From NCBI GenBank assembly GCA_036768485.1, contig JAVLUZ010000731.1, forward strand, positions 164,001 through 228,000: a stretch of 64,000 nucleotides of DNA. The letters are read 5' to 3'. The notes under the pieces are model-generated. The model was not told the DNA's origin and searched no databases. It worked only from the letters and a program-made list of their open reading frames with translations. This stretch comes from Mermis nigrescens. Lineage: Eukaryota > Nematoda > Enoplea > Mermithida > Mermithidae. Each line of letters begins with the position of its first letter. Positions within the stretch are counted from its first letter, which is position 1. Shown piece by piece: positions 33,101-41,465 of the stretch. Position numbers and translations under genes: made by a program.

Positions 33101-35776
33101 ATTCTGAATTTCTCAATCCATTAGTGAATTCATTAAACTGAAGTTTATCATTGTAATGTAAGCGGTTTTCAATGAATCGACTCACCACATGATTATCCTT
33201 AAATCGACTTAAGTCCAGAACAGTTTGGGGACACTGCGGATTAGGAATTGGGGAAAATTAAGCGAAGAATTACTACATTCGAAAACGAACTTTGATAGAG
33301 TGAACTGTTAATCTTTCCGCAAAGCTAAATGTTAATAAAACAATCCGCGTACCACTTGGAAAAGTGAGACCCCTTGATATCTGTCAAGGTGAACTACACT
33401 TTTAGAAAGTGTATCAAGTTGAGTAAAATTAAGTTATAAAACTCTTATAATATACTATCCAGTGGTCATGCACTGGATATCAGATTTGCACTAATTAGCA
33501 GCTGTGCCCACGTAGCGGCTGTGCATCACAATCAAAAATAATTACAAAGTACGAATCTATTCTTTATCTAGCCAGTAATGTTGGGATGATGGGTAAGCCG
33601 CCACCCCTCCAACAATAACATATTTCAATAAACCTCCTGCGCAAACGCGTCCGGACCATAGGTGCACAGAATGGCCGATCTGAGAAAGTCGGTCTATGGA
33701 GTCGAAAATTGGAATTTCAGGGCCGAAAACCTCAAAAATTGGTATAAGCGACAAAATTGCTCGAAAACTACGTCAATACACAATTTCTATTCAATTTAAT
33801 AATTTAATTAATTTTTTTTGTAAGTTTTCAATTTTTATCTATTTTATACTTCATTTTCCTTCATTTTTTCTATTAGATCTCAGAATTCAATTTTTGACAC
33901 CCTCCGTGCATGTCTGGGACATGCAGCATGCAATTTTTTCCATTCTTTCACCATAAAAAACTAAATTTTTTATTCTTATGTTTTTTTTATCTTCTATATT
34001 TTTTATTTTCTCAGCAACAACCGGATCCTGTCCAATCCATGTGAGAAAGAGCATAAAATAGCGCTATTCGAATGGTTTCACTTATAATTTTCATACTTTT
34101 GTATATCTAGAATTCAACTTGCCCAAAGATATACCTACATAGGTATATTGCTTACCAATTGTGCTTTTTGCTCCGGCGTAAATTTCAAATCGTTATGCAT
34201 CGCTGAGGAAAAAAATTTAACAAAACATAAGAAAAATACACATGACCGAGGCGTTACCAGCGTTTCTTCTTCTGATTTCCCTCAAGGTGAGATTTCTTTC
34301 TGGTGGATGTGGCGGTTCAATTAACGTGTCAGGAAGAGTGGGGAGGCTTGTGTTGTCATTTCCATTGCTCAACGTATTTTCATTCTCAGGGGCTGACAGC
34401 TCTAAAATACATTTTTTAGTCAGAGTTTTCGCAAAAGACGATAGAAATAATAAATATAATCCATCGTACAAGGAAGTTGTAAGATACTTATAATTGACTC
34501 AATTGACGGAAAAACGAAAAAATTGATTAAAAAGAAATAATTATGAGGGAATTCGAAGGTATAAAAAAGTTACAAAGAAAGGAATTTTAAGCACATTGTA
34601 TTACAGTCAGCTGTCTAAATACCACGTTTGTAGCAGCTATCTAGATCGATGAAAATTGACAATAAGGAATAAATAAAGAACTATAAGGAATATCGTCAAT
34701 CGTGCGCTTAGCAATCAATAATAGGTAAACATCCTAATGTTTCCAGCTAATAAACGCGTTTGATGATTCGTTAGACTATAAAAGTTTTACCCGAGTTTTC
34801 TTGCTCGATTTCTTTATGGGTCAAATTTCCCCGTGGTGGACGCATTGGCTCAATCACAACGTTGGAAATTGTATTATTGTTTCCATTCTCGATTGAATTT
34901 TCATCCTCAGGGGCTGAAAGCGTAGAAATGCATTCAAATTCGGATTTTCGCATAATACGAAATGAATAATAAATACAGAAATTATCTAAGGAAATCAAAC
35001 CATGTATTCACGCATCACCTACTAGTGGCTTTTCAGATATCCGAGTGATTAAAATTCGTAGATCATATCGTAACTGGTGCTCATTACGATTTTAATTCGC
35101 AAAAACGTATGCAAGTGCGAGAATTACCCTTGAATTGACGGAACTTTAAATATTTTTTGTATTAACCAAAAATAAAACAACGCATTTTCGCACCTATTGA
35201 GATTTTATTCAATTGACTTTTTTACCTTTTTATCTGTCATTTTCACCGTCATTTTTCATCATCAAATCATCATCATTTTCATCCTGATCATCGTCTTTTA
35301 CGATGATGATCATGTTTCATAAAGACTGATCAACATAATCACACCATGGTCAGCACGGGAGCAGGCACCGATTTTAGGCTTTATTTCTTGACGTATTTTC
35401 CAAAAAATTTCCTTTTGGTGAAGTTTATACCCCGAATCCACAACTGCATGTCTGGCAGTAATTACTGGTGGTACGAGATTAGGACCGAGATTTTTTACAA
35501 TCGAATCGGTTACTATGGCGACGCCGTCCTAACCATTGACGAATAGCTTTACATATGTAAAAGATGTGCTTGCATTTGATATCGATTTTCACTGATCTAC
35601 TTAATACCTGAATCTTGTTTGGCATTTTTAATGTGCAAGACAGGATGAAGCTTACGGACTGACGAAGAATTAACTTCCTCTGCCTTTTCCTCCTCTTGTC
35701 CACTTCTAGTCGCAGTGTCAGCAGTCAATAGTGCCGCGCTGACAACTATAATAATCAACAAAATCAAAGATGACAT
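15047..35776 (-). CDS. Astacin-family zinc metalloprotease, secreted (multi-exon gene)
   Basis: Nine exons located on the minus strand, 5' to 3': 35608-35776, 34791-34913, 34258-34392, 28639-28714, 27348-27468, 27138-27266, 26973-27022, 18780-18921 and 15047-15140. They encode a signal peptide, a low-complexity acidic pro-region, and a complete astacin catalytic domain. That domain has the zinc motif HEIGHALGLIHEQQR, the Met-turn SMMHY and the four conserved cysteines (YTC, NGC, PYC, YYNC). The protein ends seven codons after the last cysteine, so no CUB, EGF or ShK domain follows. Splice phases agree for every junction from 28714 to the end. Exons 34258-34392 and 28639-28714 do not join in phase, so at least one pro-region exon is missing. 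The enzyme would cleave extracellular or gut proteins; the paralogue is unknown. Confidence 0.88.
17190..18610. repeat. Nest of inverted family B copies around two family A copies (astacin intron)
   Basis: Two family B copies (about 17190-17550 and 18280-18610) are in opposite orientation; their hairpin cores are at 17427-17439 and 18379-18391. Between them are two direct family A copies, 17596-17838 and 17874-18146, both starting CCATA(C/T)GTGG and ending near AGGTGTGG / CGTGTGG. Confidence 0.75.
18780..18921 (-). CDS. Astacin exon: Met-turn
   Basis: 142 bp, acceptor CATTCAG|ACATGCAG, donor TCGCA|GTAAGT. It encodes MQYNFNFV, then AYDYNSMMHYDNKAF with the Met-turn and the zinc-near tyrosine. 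Confidence 0.9.
20022..20239. mobile_element. Short fold-back element (MITE-like)
   Basis: Arms of about 70 bp (20022-20095 and 20170-20239) are almost perfect inverted copies, e.g. TTATCCGCCACCGTTTTTTA on the left, with an internal direct repeat of ATTCAAATAAGCTA. Confidence 0.7.
21199..22563. mobile_element. Fold-back element, same family as 60693-61519
   Basis: Inverted arms at about 21199-21350 and 22385-22563 share GACTAGGAATAAGTCAC-like and complementary GGCTTTTTCCAGTCCTC-like lines. The interior (about 1 kb) carries an exact family B hairpin at 22139-22151 and a ~150-bp segment (21940-22080) related to 55200-55400. No transposase ORF is seen. Confidence 0.6.
23971..24236 (+). repeat. 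Family A dispersed repeat copy
   Basis: Same order of landmarks as the other copies: GTGGGCTGC, a CACCATTTTTTGACG line, ATCCGTTGGCATC, CGCGAAAAAAAC, then the C-rich end CCACGCCCACGTGTGG. Confidence 0.7.
26247..26801. mobile_element. 555-bp terminal-inverted-repeat element carrying a tRNA-like sequence
   Basis: The first 21 bases and the last 21 are exact inverted copies (GCTATAGTCTGTTTCATTTA...). The similarity continues for about 40 bp through AGAGCTTTTT, and CTGTAGT motifs are scattered inside. The element ends 172 bp from the astacin micro-exon. No ORF is present, so it is non-autonomous. Confidence 0.75.
26513..26585 (+). other. tRNA-like sequence inside the inverted-repeat element
   Basis: TAGCTCAGTGGTAAAACGTC matches a tRNA D-arm/A box and GGATTCGATTCC a T-arm/B box, with CTTGTCGTG between (GTC anticodon possible, Asp-like). 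The D-stem and acceptor stem do not close, so it is a tRNA-derived relic or Pol III promoter rather than a working tRNA gene. Confidence 0.5.
26973..27022 (-). CDS. Astacin micro-exon after the zinc motif
   Basis: 50 bp, acceptor ATTTTCAG|ACCAGACC, donor CGAA|GTGAGT. It encodes PDRDNYVQIMWQNINR, the conserved segment after HEQxR. Phases 2 and 1 fit both neighbours exactly. It is followed by an intron of about 8 kb. Confidence 0.88.
27138..27266 (-). CDS. Astacin exon: zinc-binding motif
   Basis: 129 bp, acceptor TGTCACAG|ATGCAATG, donor CAAAG|GTAGAT. It encodes the second and third conserved cysteines, the GMVGGGQVV segment and HEIGHALGLIHEQQ, which supplies the three zinc-ligand histidines and the catalytic glutamate. 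Confidence 0.92.
27348..27468 (-). CDS. Astacin exon: first catalytic subdomain
   Basis: 121 bp, acceptor AAATTTAG|ATTCTTTG, donor AATGG|GTATTTT. It encodes LRADLIGLANREFSKYTCIK and RRNTDRNYIII, matching the astacin helix and the first conserved cysteine. An 81-bp intron follows. Confidence 0.85.
28639..28714 (-). CDS. Astacin exon: start of catalytic domain
   Basis: 76 bp, acceptor TTTCCAG|AAACAAAG, donor TTATA|GTAACT. It encodes YFWPGGVVPYVLDASY, the conserved N-terminal strand of the mature protease. The exon begins in phase 0 and ends in phase 1. Confidence 0.85.
29712..29960 (+). repeat. Family A dispersed repeat copy
   Basis: Landmarks GGGTGGACAGCATC, TTTCAACGTTTCTCATCGAT and GCGAAAAAACG, ending CCCGCCCAAGTGTGG. 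A 163-codon open frame across it is only repeat translation. Confidence 0.7.
30650..31480. repeat. Degenerate tandem/inverted repeat block, unit about 165 bp
   Basis: The line ACTATCCTATTATTTGCATG and its variants recur near 30842, 31004 and 31167, with an inverted partial copy (ACCCTTAAGTGGGCAAAAGT) near 31350. Confidence 0.5.
31510..31960. repeat. Tandem repeat, about 170-bp unit, related to 25.9-26.1 and 62.9-63.5 kb
   Basis: Each unit has a line like CTTGAACTAAGTTCGTATTG, a downstream GTGTAACC and a GTGTTTTTTACC line. About 2.5 units occur here. Similar units recur near 25940-26130 and 62880-63500. Confidence 0.6.
34258..34392 (-). CDS. Astacin pro-region exon 2b (tandem homologue of 2a)
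   Basis: 135 bp, acceptor TGTCAG|CCCCTGAGA, donor GCTG|GTAACG. It encodes APENENTLSNGNDNTSL and an EPPHPPERNLTLREI tail, clearly homologous to exon 2a, and is also phase 1 at both ends. Confidence 0.65.
34791..34913 (-). CDS. Astacin pro-region exon 2a (tandem homologue of 2b)
   Basis: 123 bp, acceptor TTTCAG|CCCCTGAGG, donor TCGG|GTAAAA. It encodes APEDENSIENGNNNTISN and then a proline/charged tail (EPMRPPRGNL). Both ends are phase 1, so it can be included, skipped or swapped without shifting frame. Confidence 0.65.
35608..35776 (-). CDS. Astacin exon 1: signal peptide and start of pro-region
   Basis: ATG at 35776, then a classic signal peptide MSSLILLIIIVVSAALL with likely cleavage near TADTATRS, followed by an acidic stretch (EEEKAEE). 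It ends in phase 1 at CAG|GTATTAAG. It joins in frame to either of the two downstream pro-region exons. An upstream in-frame ATG exists, but the hydrophobic core begins right after this one. Confidence 0.7.
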
Positions 35777-36494
35777 GTCGTTCTTTTGAGAAAAATGTCG
35801 AAAATGTAAGCCTTTGATTTGGTTGGAGGATATGTAGTAAAAAGTCAAATGCTTGAAATCGGTGTCATGCGTACGAGCCCACTTTGTAGGATTTCAGAGA
35901 AATTTACATTTACATAAATTTGTTTTACCGCTTTTCTAACGTATGATGTGTCTGGCCTTCGAAAAGTACACAAAAATTTACAAATGCCGAATTCAAAATA
36001 CTGTCTAGCTTTTCAATTCACGTGACTGCTTAGATCCCTGTTTATCAGGCGGAATCGTTTTGTTGGTAAGGGCAAATTTAACATTTTGTTAATATGTCGT
36101 TTTCGAAAATAAATATTATTCAAAATTGTGTTCAATTTTCAGCGTAAACTCGAATTTAAATTCGGTTTTTGAGTTATCGCTGTTTAATATGTCGAGCGAC
36201 ATTATGAATTTTTCTGTCTATATGTAAATCATGCAATTGAATTTGTGCGAATGAATAAGCTGTTATTTTTCAGACGCTTCATCAGTAGGCAGTTATTATT
36301 ATAATTTCTGTGCCATGTATCAAAGTGCTCAGCTCTAGGTGATGCACTGTTTTTAATCGTAACCCAAATCTTGACAAAATGTAGACTCAACAAAAGCGTA
36401 CCACATGTCCTTCCGTAACAAGTTTGCTATTTGACCGCAGAAGTGCAACAAACATTTTTAAATTGCCTAAAAATGAATTTGATCAGGCACGGTA
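35777..36494. other. Upstream of the astacin gene; no gene seen
   Basis: AT-rich DNA 5' of the signal-peptide exon. It probably contains the astacin promoter, but I see no element I can assign with confidence. Confidence 0.35.
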
Positions 36495-36660
36495 TCTCTG
36501 TGGGGAATGGAGGCGTTGGACCCCAAAATTCAGAAAAATCGGAAGCATAGGACTTTTTAAACGTTGTTTGTGTGCTATTTTTGGGCTTTTTGGGCTTAGT
36601 CCCCCAAAAATGGTTTTGGGACCCCCCTCCTTTAAAAATAGGACGGCCTGAATTTTGCGT
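36495..36660. repeat. Dispersed repeat with an inverted relative at about 48770-48900
   Basis: Shared lines on opposite strands include GACTTTTTAAACGTT, a GCTATTTTTGGGCTTTTTGG-like line and CCCCCAAAAA. Both copies border GC-rich ends. No coding content. Confidence 0.55.
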
Positions 36661-36808
36661 GGACATTAAATGATTTCAAGTCCAAGATGCTTAGATGCTA
36701 AGTTGACTGCAGCATGAATCAATTTACTCGTTATTTTGTTTTTTCCAACAAACCAGAAGAGGATGTGTCTGGAATTCATCTAAGGTAACAATCATACAAA
36801 CAGTACCT

Positions 36809-37307
36809 ACCATAGGTGGGCAGCACCAATATTCTGGAGGGGGTCAAGCATTTTTAAAGGCCAAAAAATGGTCTTAAAAATAGTGGTACGGCGAAAAAAA
36901 GCACAGTTTTTCAATGTTTCTCATCGAACACTATCTATCAACATCAAAGAATCGAGTTAGAAAATTTCAAAAATTGAATTCTGCAAGGCCTATTTTGGCC
37001 TATTTTTTGGGGGGAAGGTATTTGGCCTTCTGGGAGAGGGTGCATACCATACCTAGGTGTGGGGAGTTTTGGGGGGTATGCACTCCCCAGAAACCAAAAT
37101 ACCGTCTCCATAAACCATAATACACCCCTCAGATTTCAATTTCTAAATTTTTTTTGGTTTTTTTCGCAATTTTTGATGCTAATGGATAGTGCTCGATGAG
37201 AACCGAACCGTTTAAAAATGATGTTTTTCGCCATACCACCATTTTTAAGACCATTTTTGACCTTTTGAAAATCGTGCACCCCTTCCCCCAGAACTAACCT
37301 ATGGTGG
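36809..37307. repeat. Head-to-head pair of family A copies
   Basis: A forward copy (about 36809-37062) meets an inverted copy (about 37056-37307) at a shared GGTGTGGGG centre, giving a ~500-bp imperfect palindrome bounded by CCATAGGTGGGCAGC and CCTATGGTGG. Confidence 0.7.
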
Positions 37308-37309
37308 AA

Positions 37310-40300
37310 AATTGTTCGTTTCTTCGACTTTTCACTCAAAATACTTATCTTCTGCCAACTTACACCTACCAGATCCGAAAAAAATCGTCGTCTACTTCGA
37401 CTACAAGGATTTAGTCGCACATGGGAAATCGCCGAAAAATGGAAACTTAGAAATAGAAAACTGGATAATAGAAAATTTTCTATTTCCGTCATTTTCAATA
37501 GAAGATGGTTCATTTTTAAATATTCAGTCGTCGATGTCAAAATGATGTCGTTTCACATCAAATTTTCTTATTTATAAGGAAACTTCAAAAGCGTAACAAA
37601 AAATCGAAAGAGATCTACAAAAATGAAAAAATGAGAAATTGTTCGTCTCTTCGTCGTTTTACTCAAAATTCTTTTCTTTTGCGAACATCGACCTTCCAGA
37701 TCCGAAAAAGTCGTAATCACTTCAGGAACAACGATTTCGTCGCTGATATAAGATCGCCGGAAAATGGAAAACTTTCCATCTCTTCCATTTTCAAGAAAAA
37801 TTGGTTCATTTTCAAAATTTTCAGTTATACATGTCGAAATGATCTCGTTTCTCACTAACGACCTACCAGATCCGAAAAAAAATCGGCATTTACTTCGACT
37901 ACAACGACTTCGTCGCAGATGGAAAATCACCGAAAAATGGAAAAATATGGTAAAAAGCGGAAATGATAGATGTAAATGGAAAATTTTCCATTTCCGCTAT
38001 TTTCAACAGAGAAAATGCTTCATTTTCAAAATTTTCGGTCGTAGATGTCAAAATAGTGTCGTTTCTCACCAGATTTTCTTATTTTTGAAGAAATTTCAAA
38101 AGCGCAACTAAAAATTGAAAAAGGTATACAAAAATGGAAAAAAACAGAAAATTTTTTGTATCTCGGTCTTTTCACTCAAAATACTTATCTTCCGCGAACA
38201 TCGAACTGTCAGATTCAAAAAATCGTCATCCACGGCGACTACAACGATTTTGTCGCAGTTGGAAGATCGCCGGAAAATAAAAAAATCGGGCAAAACGCGG
38301 AAGTGAATAATGGAGGATGGAAATTATTAGTTCCGCAATTTTCAACATCAGAAAACGCGTCATTTTCAAAATTTTCGGTCGTAGATGTCGAAATGATGTA
38401 ATTTTTCACCATATCTCCTTTTTTAAAAGAAATTTCGAAAGCGTAACTAAAATCGGAAAGTTCAACAAACATGGAAAAAACGAAAACTTGTTCGCTTCTT
38501 CATCCTTTTACGCAAAATACTTATCTTTTGCTAACATCAGCCTACCAGATCCAAAAAAGTCGTATCCACTTCAACAATAACGATTTTGTCGCAGATGGAA
38601 AATTGCTGGACCGCCATATTTAACAAAAATTGGTTTATTTTCGAAATTTTCAGTCGTAGATTTCAAAATGATACTGTTTCTCACCAAATTAAGGAAAACA
38701 TTCTACCAAAATGGAAAAAACAGAAAAATTTTCGAATCTTCGTCTTTTCACTCAAAATACTTATCTTTCGCGAACATCGACCTGCCAGATTCGATATATC
38801 GTCATCCACGTCGACTGCAACGATTTTGTCGCAGTTGGAAAATCGCCGGAACATGGAAAAATATGGTAAAACGCGGAAATCGATAATGGAAAATATAAAA
38901 TTTTTCGATTTCCGCTATTTTCAACAGAAAATGCTTCATTTTCAAAATTTTCGGTCTTAGATATCAGGATGATGTCGTTTCTCACCAAATTTCCTTGTTT
39001 TTAAAGAAACTTCAAAAGCGTAACTAATAATCGAAAAAGCTCTACAAAACTAAAAAAACGAAAAATTGTTCGTTTCTTCATCTTTTTACCCAGAATATTT
39101 ATCTTTTGCGAACATCTACCTACCGGATCCGAAAAAGTTGTAATCCGCTTCAAACACAACGATTTCGTCGCAGATGAAAAATTGCTGGACCGCCATTTAC
39201 AACAGAAATTGGTTCATTTTAAAAATTTTCAGTCGTGGATGTCGAAATGGTGTCGTTCCACACCAAATTTCTTTATTTTTGAAGAAATTTTAAAAACGTC
39301 ACTAAAAAATTAAAATCACTGAAAAATGGAAAAATAGAGTCCGTTATTTTCAAATGAAAATGCTTCATTTTCAAGATTTATCGGTCGTGGATGTCAAAAT
39401 GATGCCGTTTCTCCCCAAAGTTCCTTATTTCTAAAGAAATTTTAAAAGCGCAACTAAAACTGGAAAAAGTTCTACAAAAACGGTAAACCCAAGATTGTTA
39501 GTTTCTTTTTCTGTTCACTCAAAATACGTATTTTTTTGCGGACATCAATTTACCAGATCCGAAAAAGTGGTCATCCAGTTCAATAAACAATTTCCGATGA
39601 AAAATCGCAGGAAAATGGAAAAATAGAAATATGGTAAATGGAAAATTAAAAACCCTTATTTCTAATAGAGTATGGTTCGTTTTCGAAATTTTCGGTCGTT
39701 AATGTCGAAGTGCTATCGTTTCACATGAAATTTCCTTATTTTTGAAGAAATTTCAAACGCGTAACTAAAAATCGAAAAAGTTCTACAATAATAGAGAAAA
39801 CGGATAATTAATCGTTTCTTTGTCTTTTTCTCAAAATTCTAATCTTTTGCGAACATCGACCTTTGAGTTCCGAAAAAATCGTCATCCACTTCGACTACAA
39901 CGATTTTGACGCATATGCAAAATCGCCGGAAAATGGAAAAGTAGAAATTTAAAATTGAAAATAATTTTCAATTCCCGCTATTTTCAACAGAAAATGCTTC
40001 TTTTACAGAATTATCGGTCGTAGATGTCAAAATGATGCCGTTTCTCACCAAAGTTCCTTATTTTTGAAGAAATTTCGAAATCGCAACTAAAAATCTAAAA
40101 AGGTCTACAAAAATGGAAAAAACAGAAAAGTTTTTGTATCTCCGTCTTCTCACTCAAAAATCTTATCTTTTGAGAACATCGACATTGTCAAATTAAAAAA
40201 AGCATCGTCATCTACATCAAGTACAAGCTTTTCGTCGCAGATGGAAAATCGACGAAACATAAATAGAAAATGCTTCAATTTTAAAATTTTCGATAGTAGA

Positions 40301-40475
40301 TGTCAAAATCGTGTCGTTTCCACGAAATTTCCATTTTTTTTAAGAAATTTTAAGAGCGCATCTAAAACTGGAAACAGTTATACAAAATGGAAAAAGCCAA
40401 AATTGTTAGTTTCTTTGTCAGTTCACTCAAAATACGTATCTTTTGCACACATTTACCTGTCATATTCGAAAAATA
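37310..40475. repeat. Satellite-like tandem array, ~330-bp degenerate unit, about ten copies
   Basis: The landmark CACTCAAAATACTTATCTT (with variants) recurs near 37333, 37664, 38176, 38511, 38750, 39087, 39517, 39830, 40150 and 40425, so most spacings are 313-337 bp with some deletions. Each unit also has CCAGATCCGAAAAA, CTACAACGATTT(C/T)GTCGCAG, TTTTCGGTCGTAGATGTC and TTTCTCACCAAATTTCC. Open frames across it are translations of the repeat and are not genes. Confidence 0.85.
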
Positions 40476-41136
40476 AGTGATTTTGCAAGGCCTCTTGAGG
40501 CCGATGTGAAATCATCATTGTACCTGCTATACTAAGACTTAATTGAGTGCTACTTCCTCGAGTAGGCGAGGCTTACAGCTCGTTAAAAGCTTTTTAGCTA
40601 TATCTACTTCAGTGTTCACGAGAGCAAGGTGTATTAAGGAACGCTCTTTCTTTCCTTTATTTTTGTTTCTTATTTTTTTATTTTTTTGTTCAGTGAACAA
40701 TTTACAATCGCAGTGCATTGACGTTTAGACTAAAGAAAGCAATAAGAAAACATGGGCGAAAATACGGTACAAAGGCAGCAAATGTGTTGCACGCCAAAAA
40801 TTGTGAGTAAAATTAAAAAGGATGAAACGAATTATGGACGCAAGAAGCCATAAACGTGGAAGAAAATTTCATGTTTGCTGTCAGCTGTCCGAAATAAGGA
40901 AAAGACTCCGTTTTATGACTGGCTAAACGAAGCAGCATTATAAAGAACATATAGGAAAATCATCGGTTTGTTGTTAAAGCGAAAAAACGCAGGAAACACG
41001 AATAACACGTTTCCTGGCTAGTTGTAAAATTATTTGACTCACTACAAATGCAAGTGAGACAACAAAAAAGTGCACAAGTTTGTTTTACGCGAAAGAGAAT
41101 AAGCAACAATTGCTTATAGTTGGCAATAGTTAACTG
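40476..41136. other. No gene found
   Basis: AT-rich DNA between the satellite and the palindromic arrays, without recognisable exon, repeat or RNA. Confidence 0.4.
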
Positions 41137-41280
41137 AGAACTAAGAAAGAACTAAGTTAGAACTACTAGTTCTTAGTTCTTAGTTCCTAGTTCTAGTTCT
41201 TTTTTCAGAAATTTTGTTCGAAAAAGAACTTAGTTCATTTCTAGTTGAACTAAGTCCTTAATTTAGTTCTTCTGTTCTAG
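41137..41280. repeat. Array of palindromic GAACTTAGTTC-type units (left copy)
   Basis: Repeated GAACTAAGAAAGAACTAAG, TTCTTAGTTCTTAGTTCC and AGAACTTAGTTCATTTC lines; the 11-mer GAACTTAGTTC and its variants are near-palindromic. A matching array is at 47762-47908. Confidence 0.7.
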
Positions 41281-41465
41281 CGTTCCATAAGTGATGAAAG
41301 TCGTCGAGCATTTGATGCCTGTGATGGCAACAGAATACGTAGGTGGTACGTACTTCCGTTAATGGTACGGTAAATGTGTATGTATGTAGGTAGGTAGGTA
41401 CCTACGTGTTGCCTTGCCTCCTTGGCGTTCTTAGCAATACATGTATGTACATGCTGGCTGAGATT

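Larger units (their letters stand above)
28715..34257. other. Astacin intron region; no further exon recognised
   Basis: Repeats occupy much of it: a family A copy (29712-29960), a block at 30650-31480 and a tandem at 31510-31960. A pro-region exon with phase 1 to phase 0 should exist here, but I could not find one with a recognisable motif. Confidence 0.4.

Noticed and set aside
35346..35546. Plus-strand ORF of 66 codons with an ACCATGG start context in astacin intron 1
   Set aside because: No recognisable family, signal or splice partner; could be chance.
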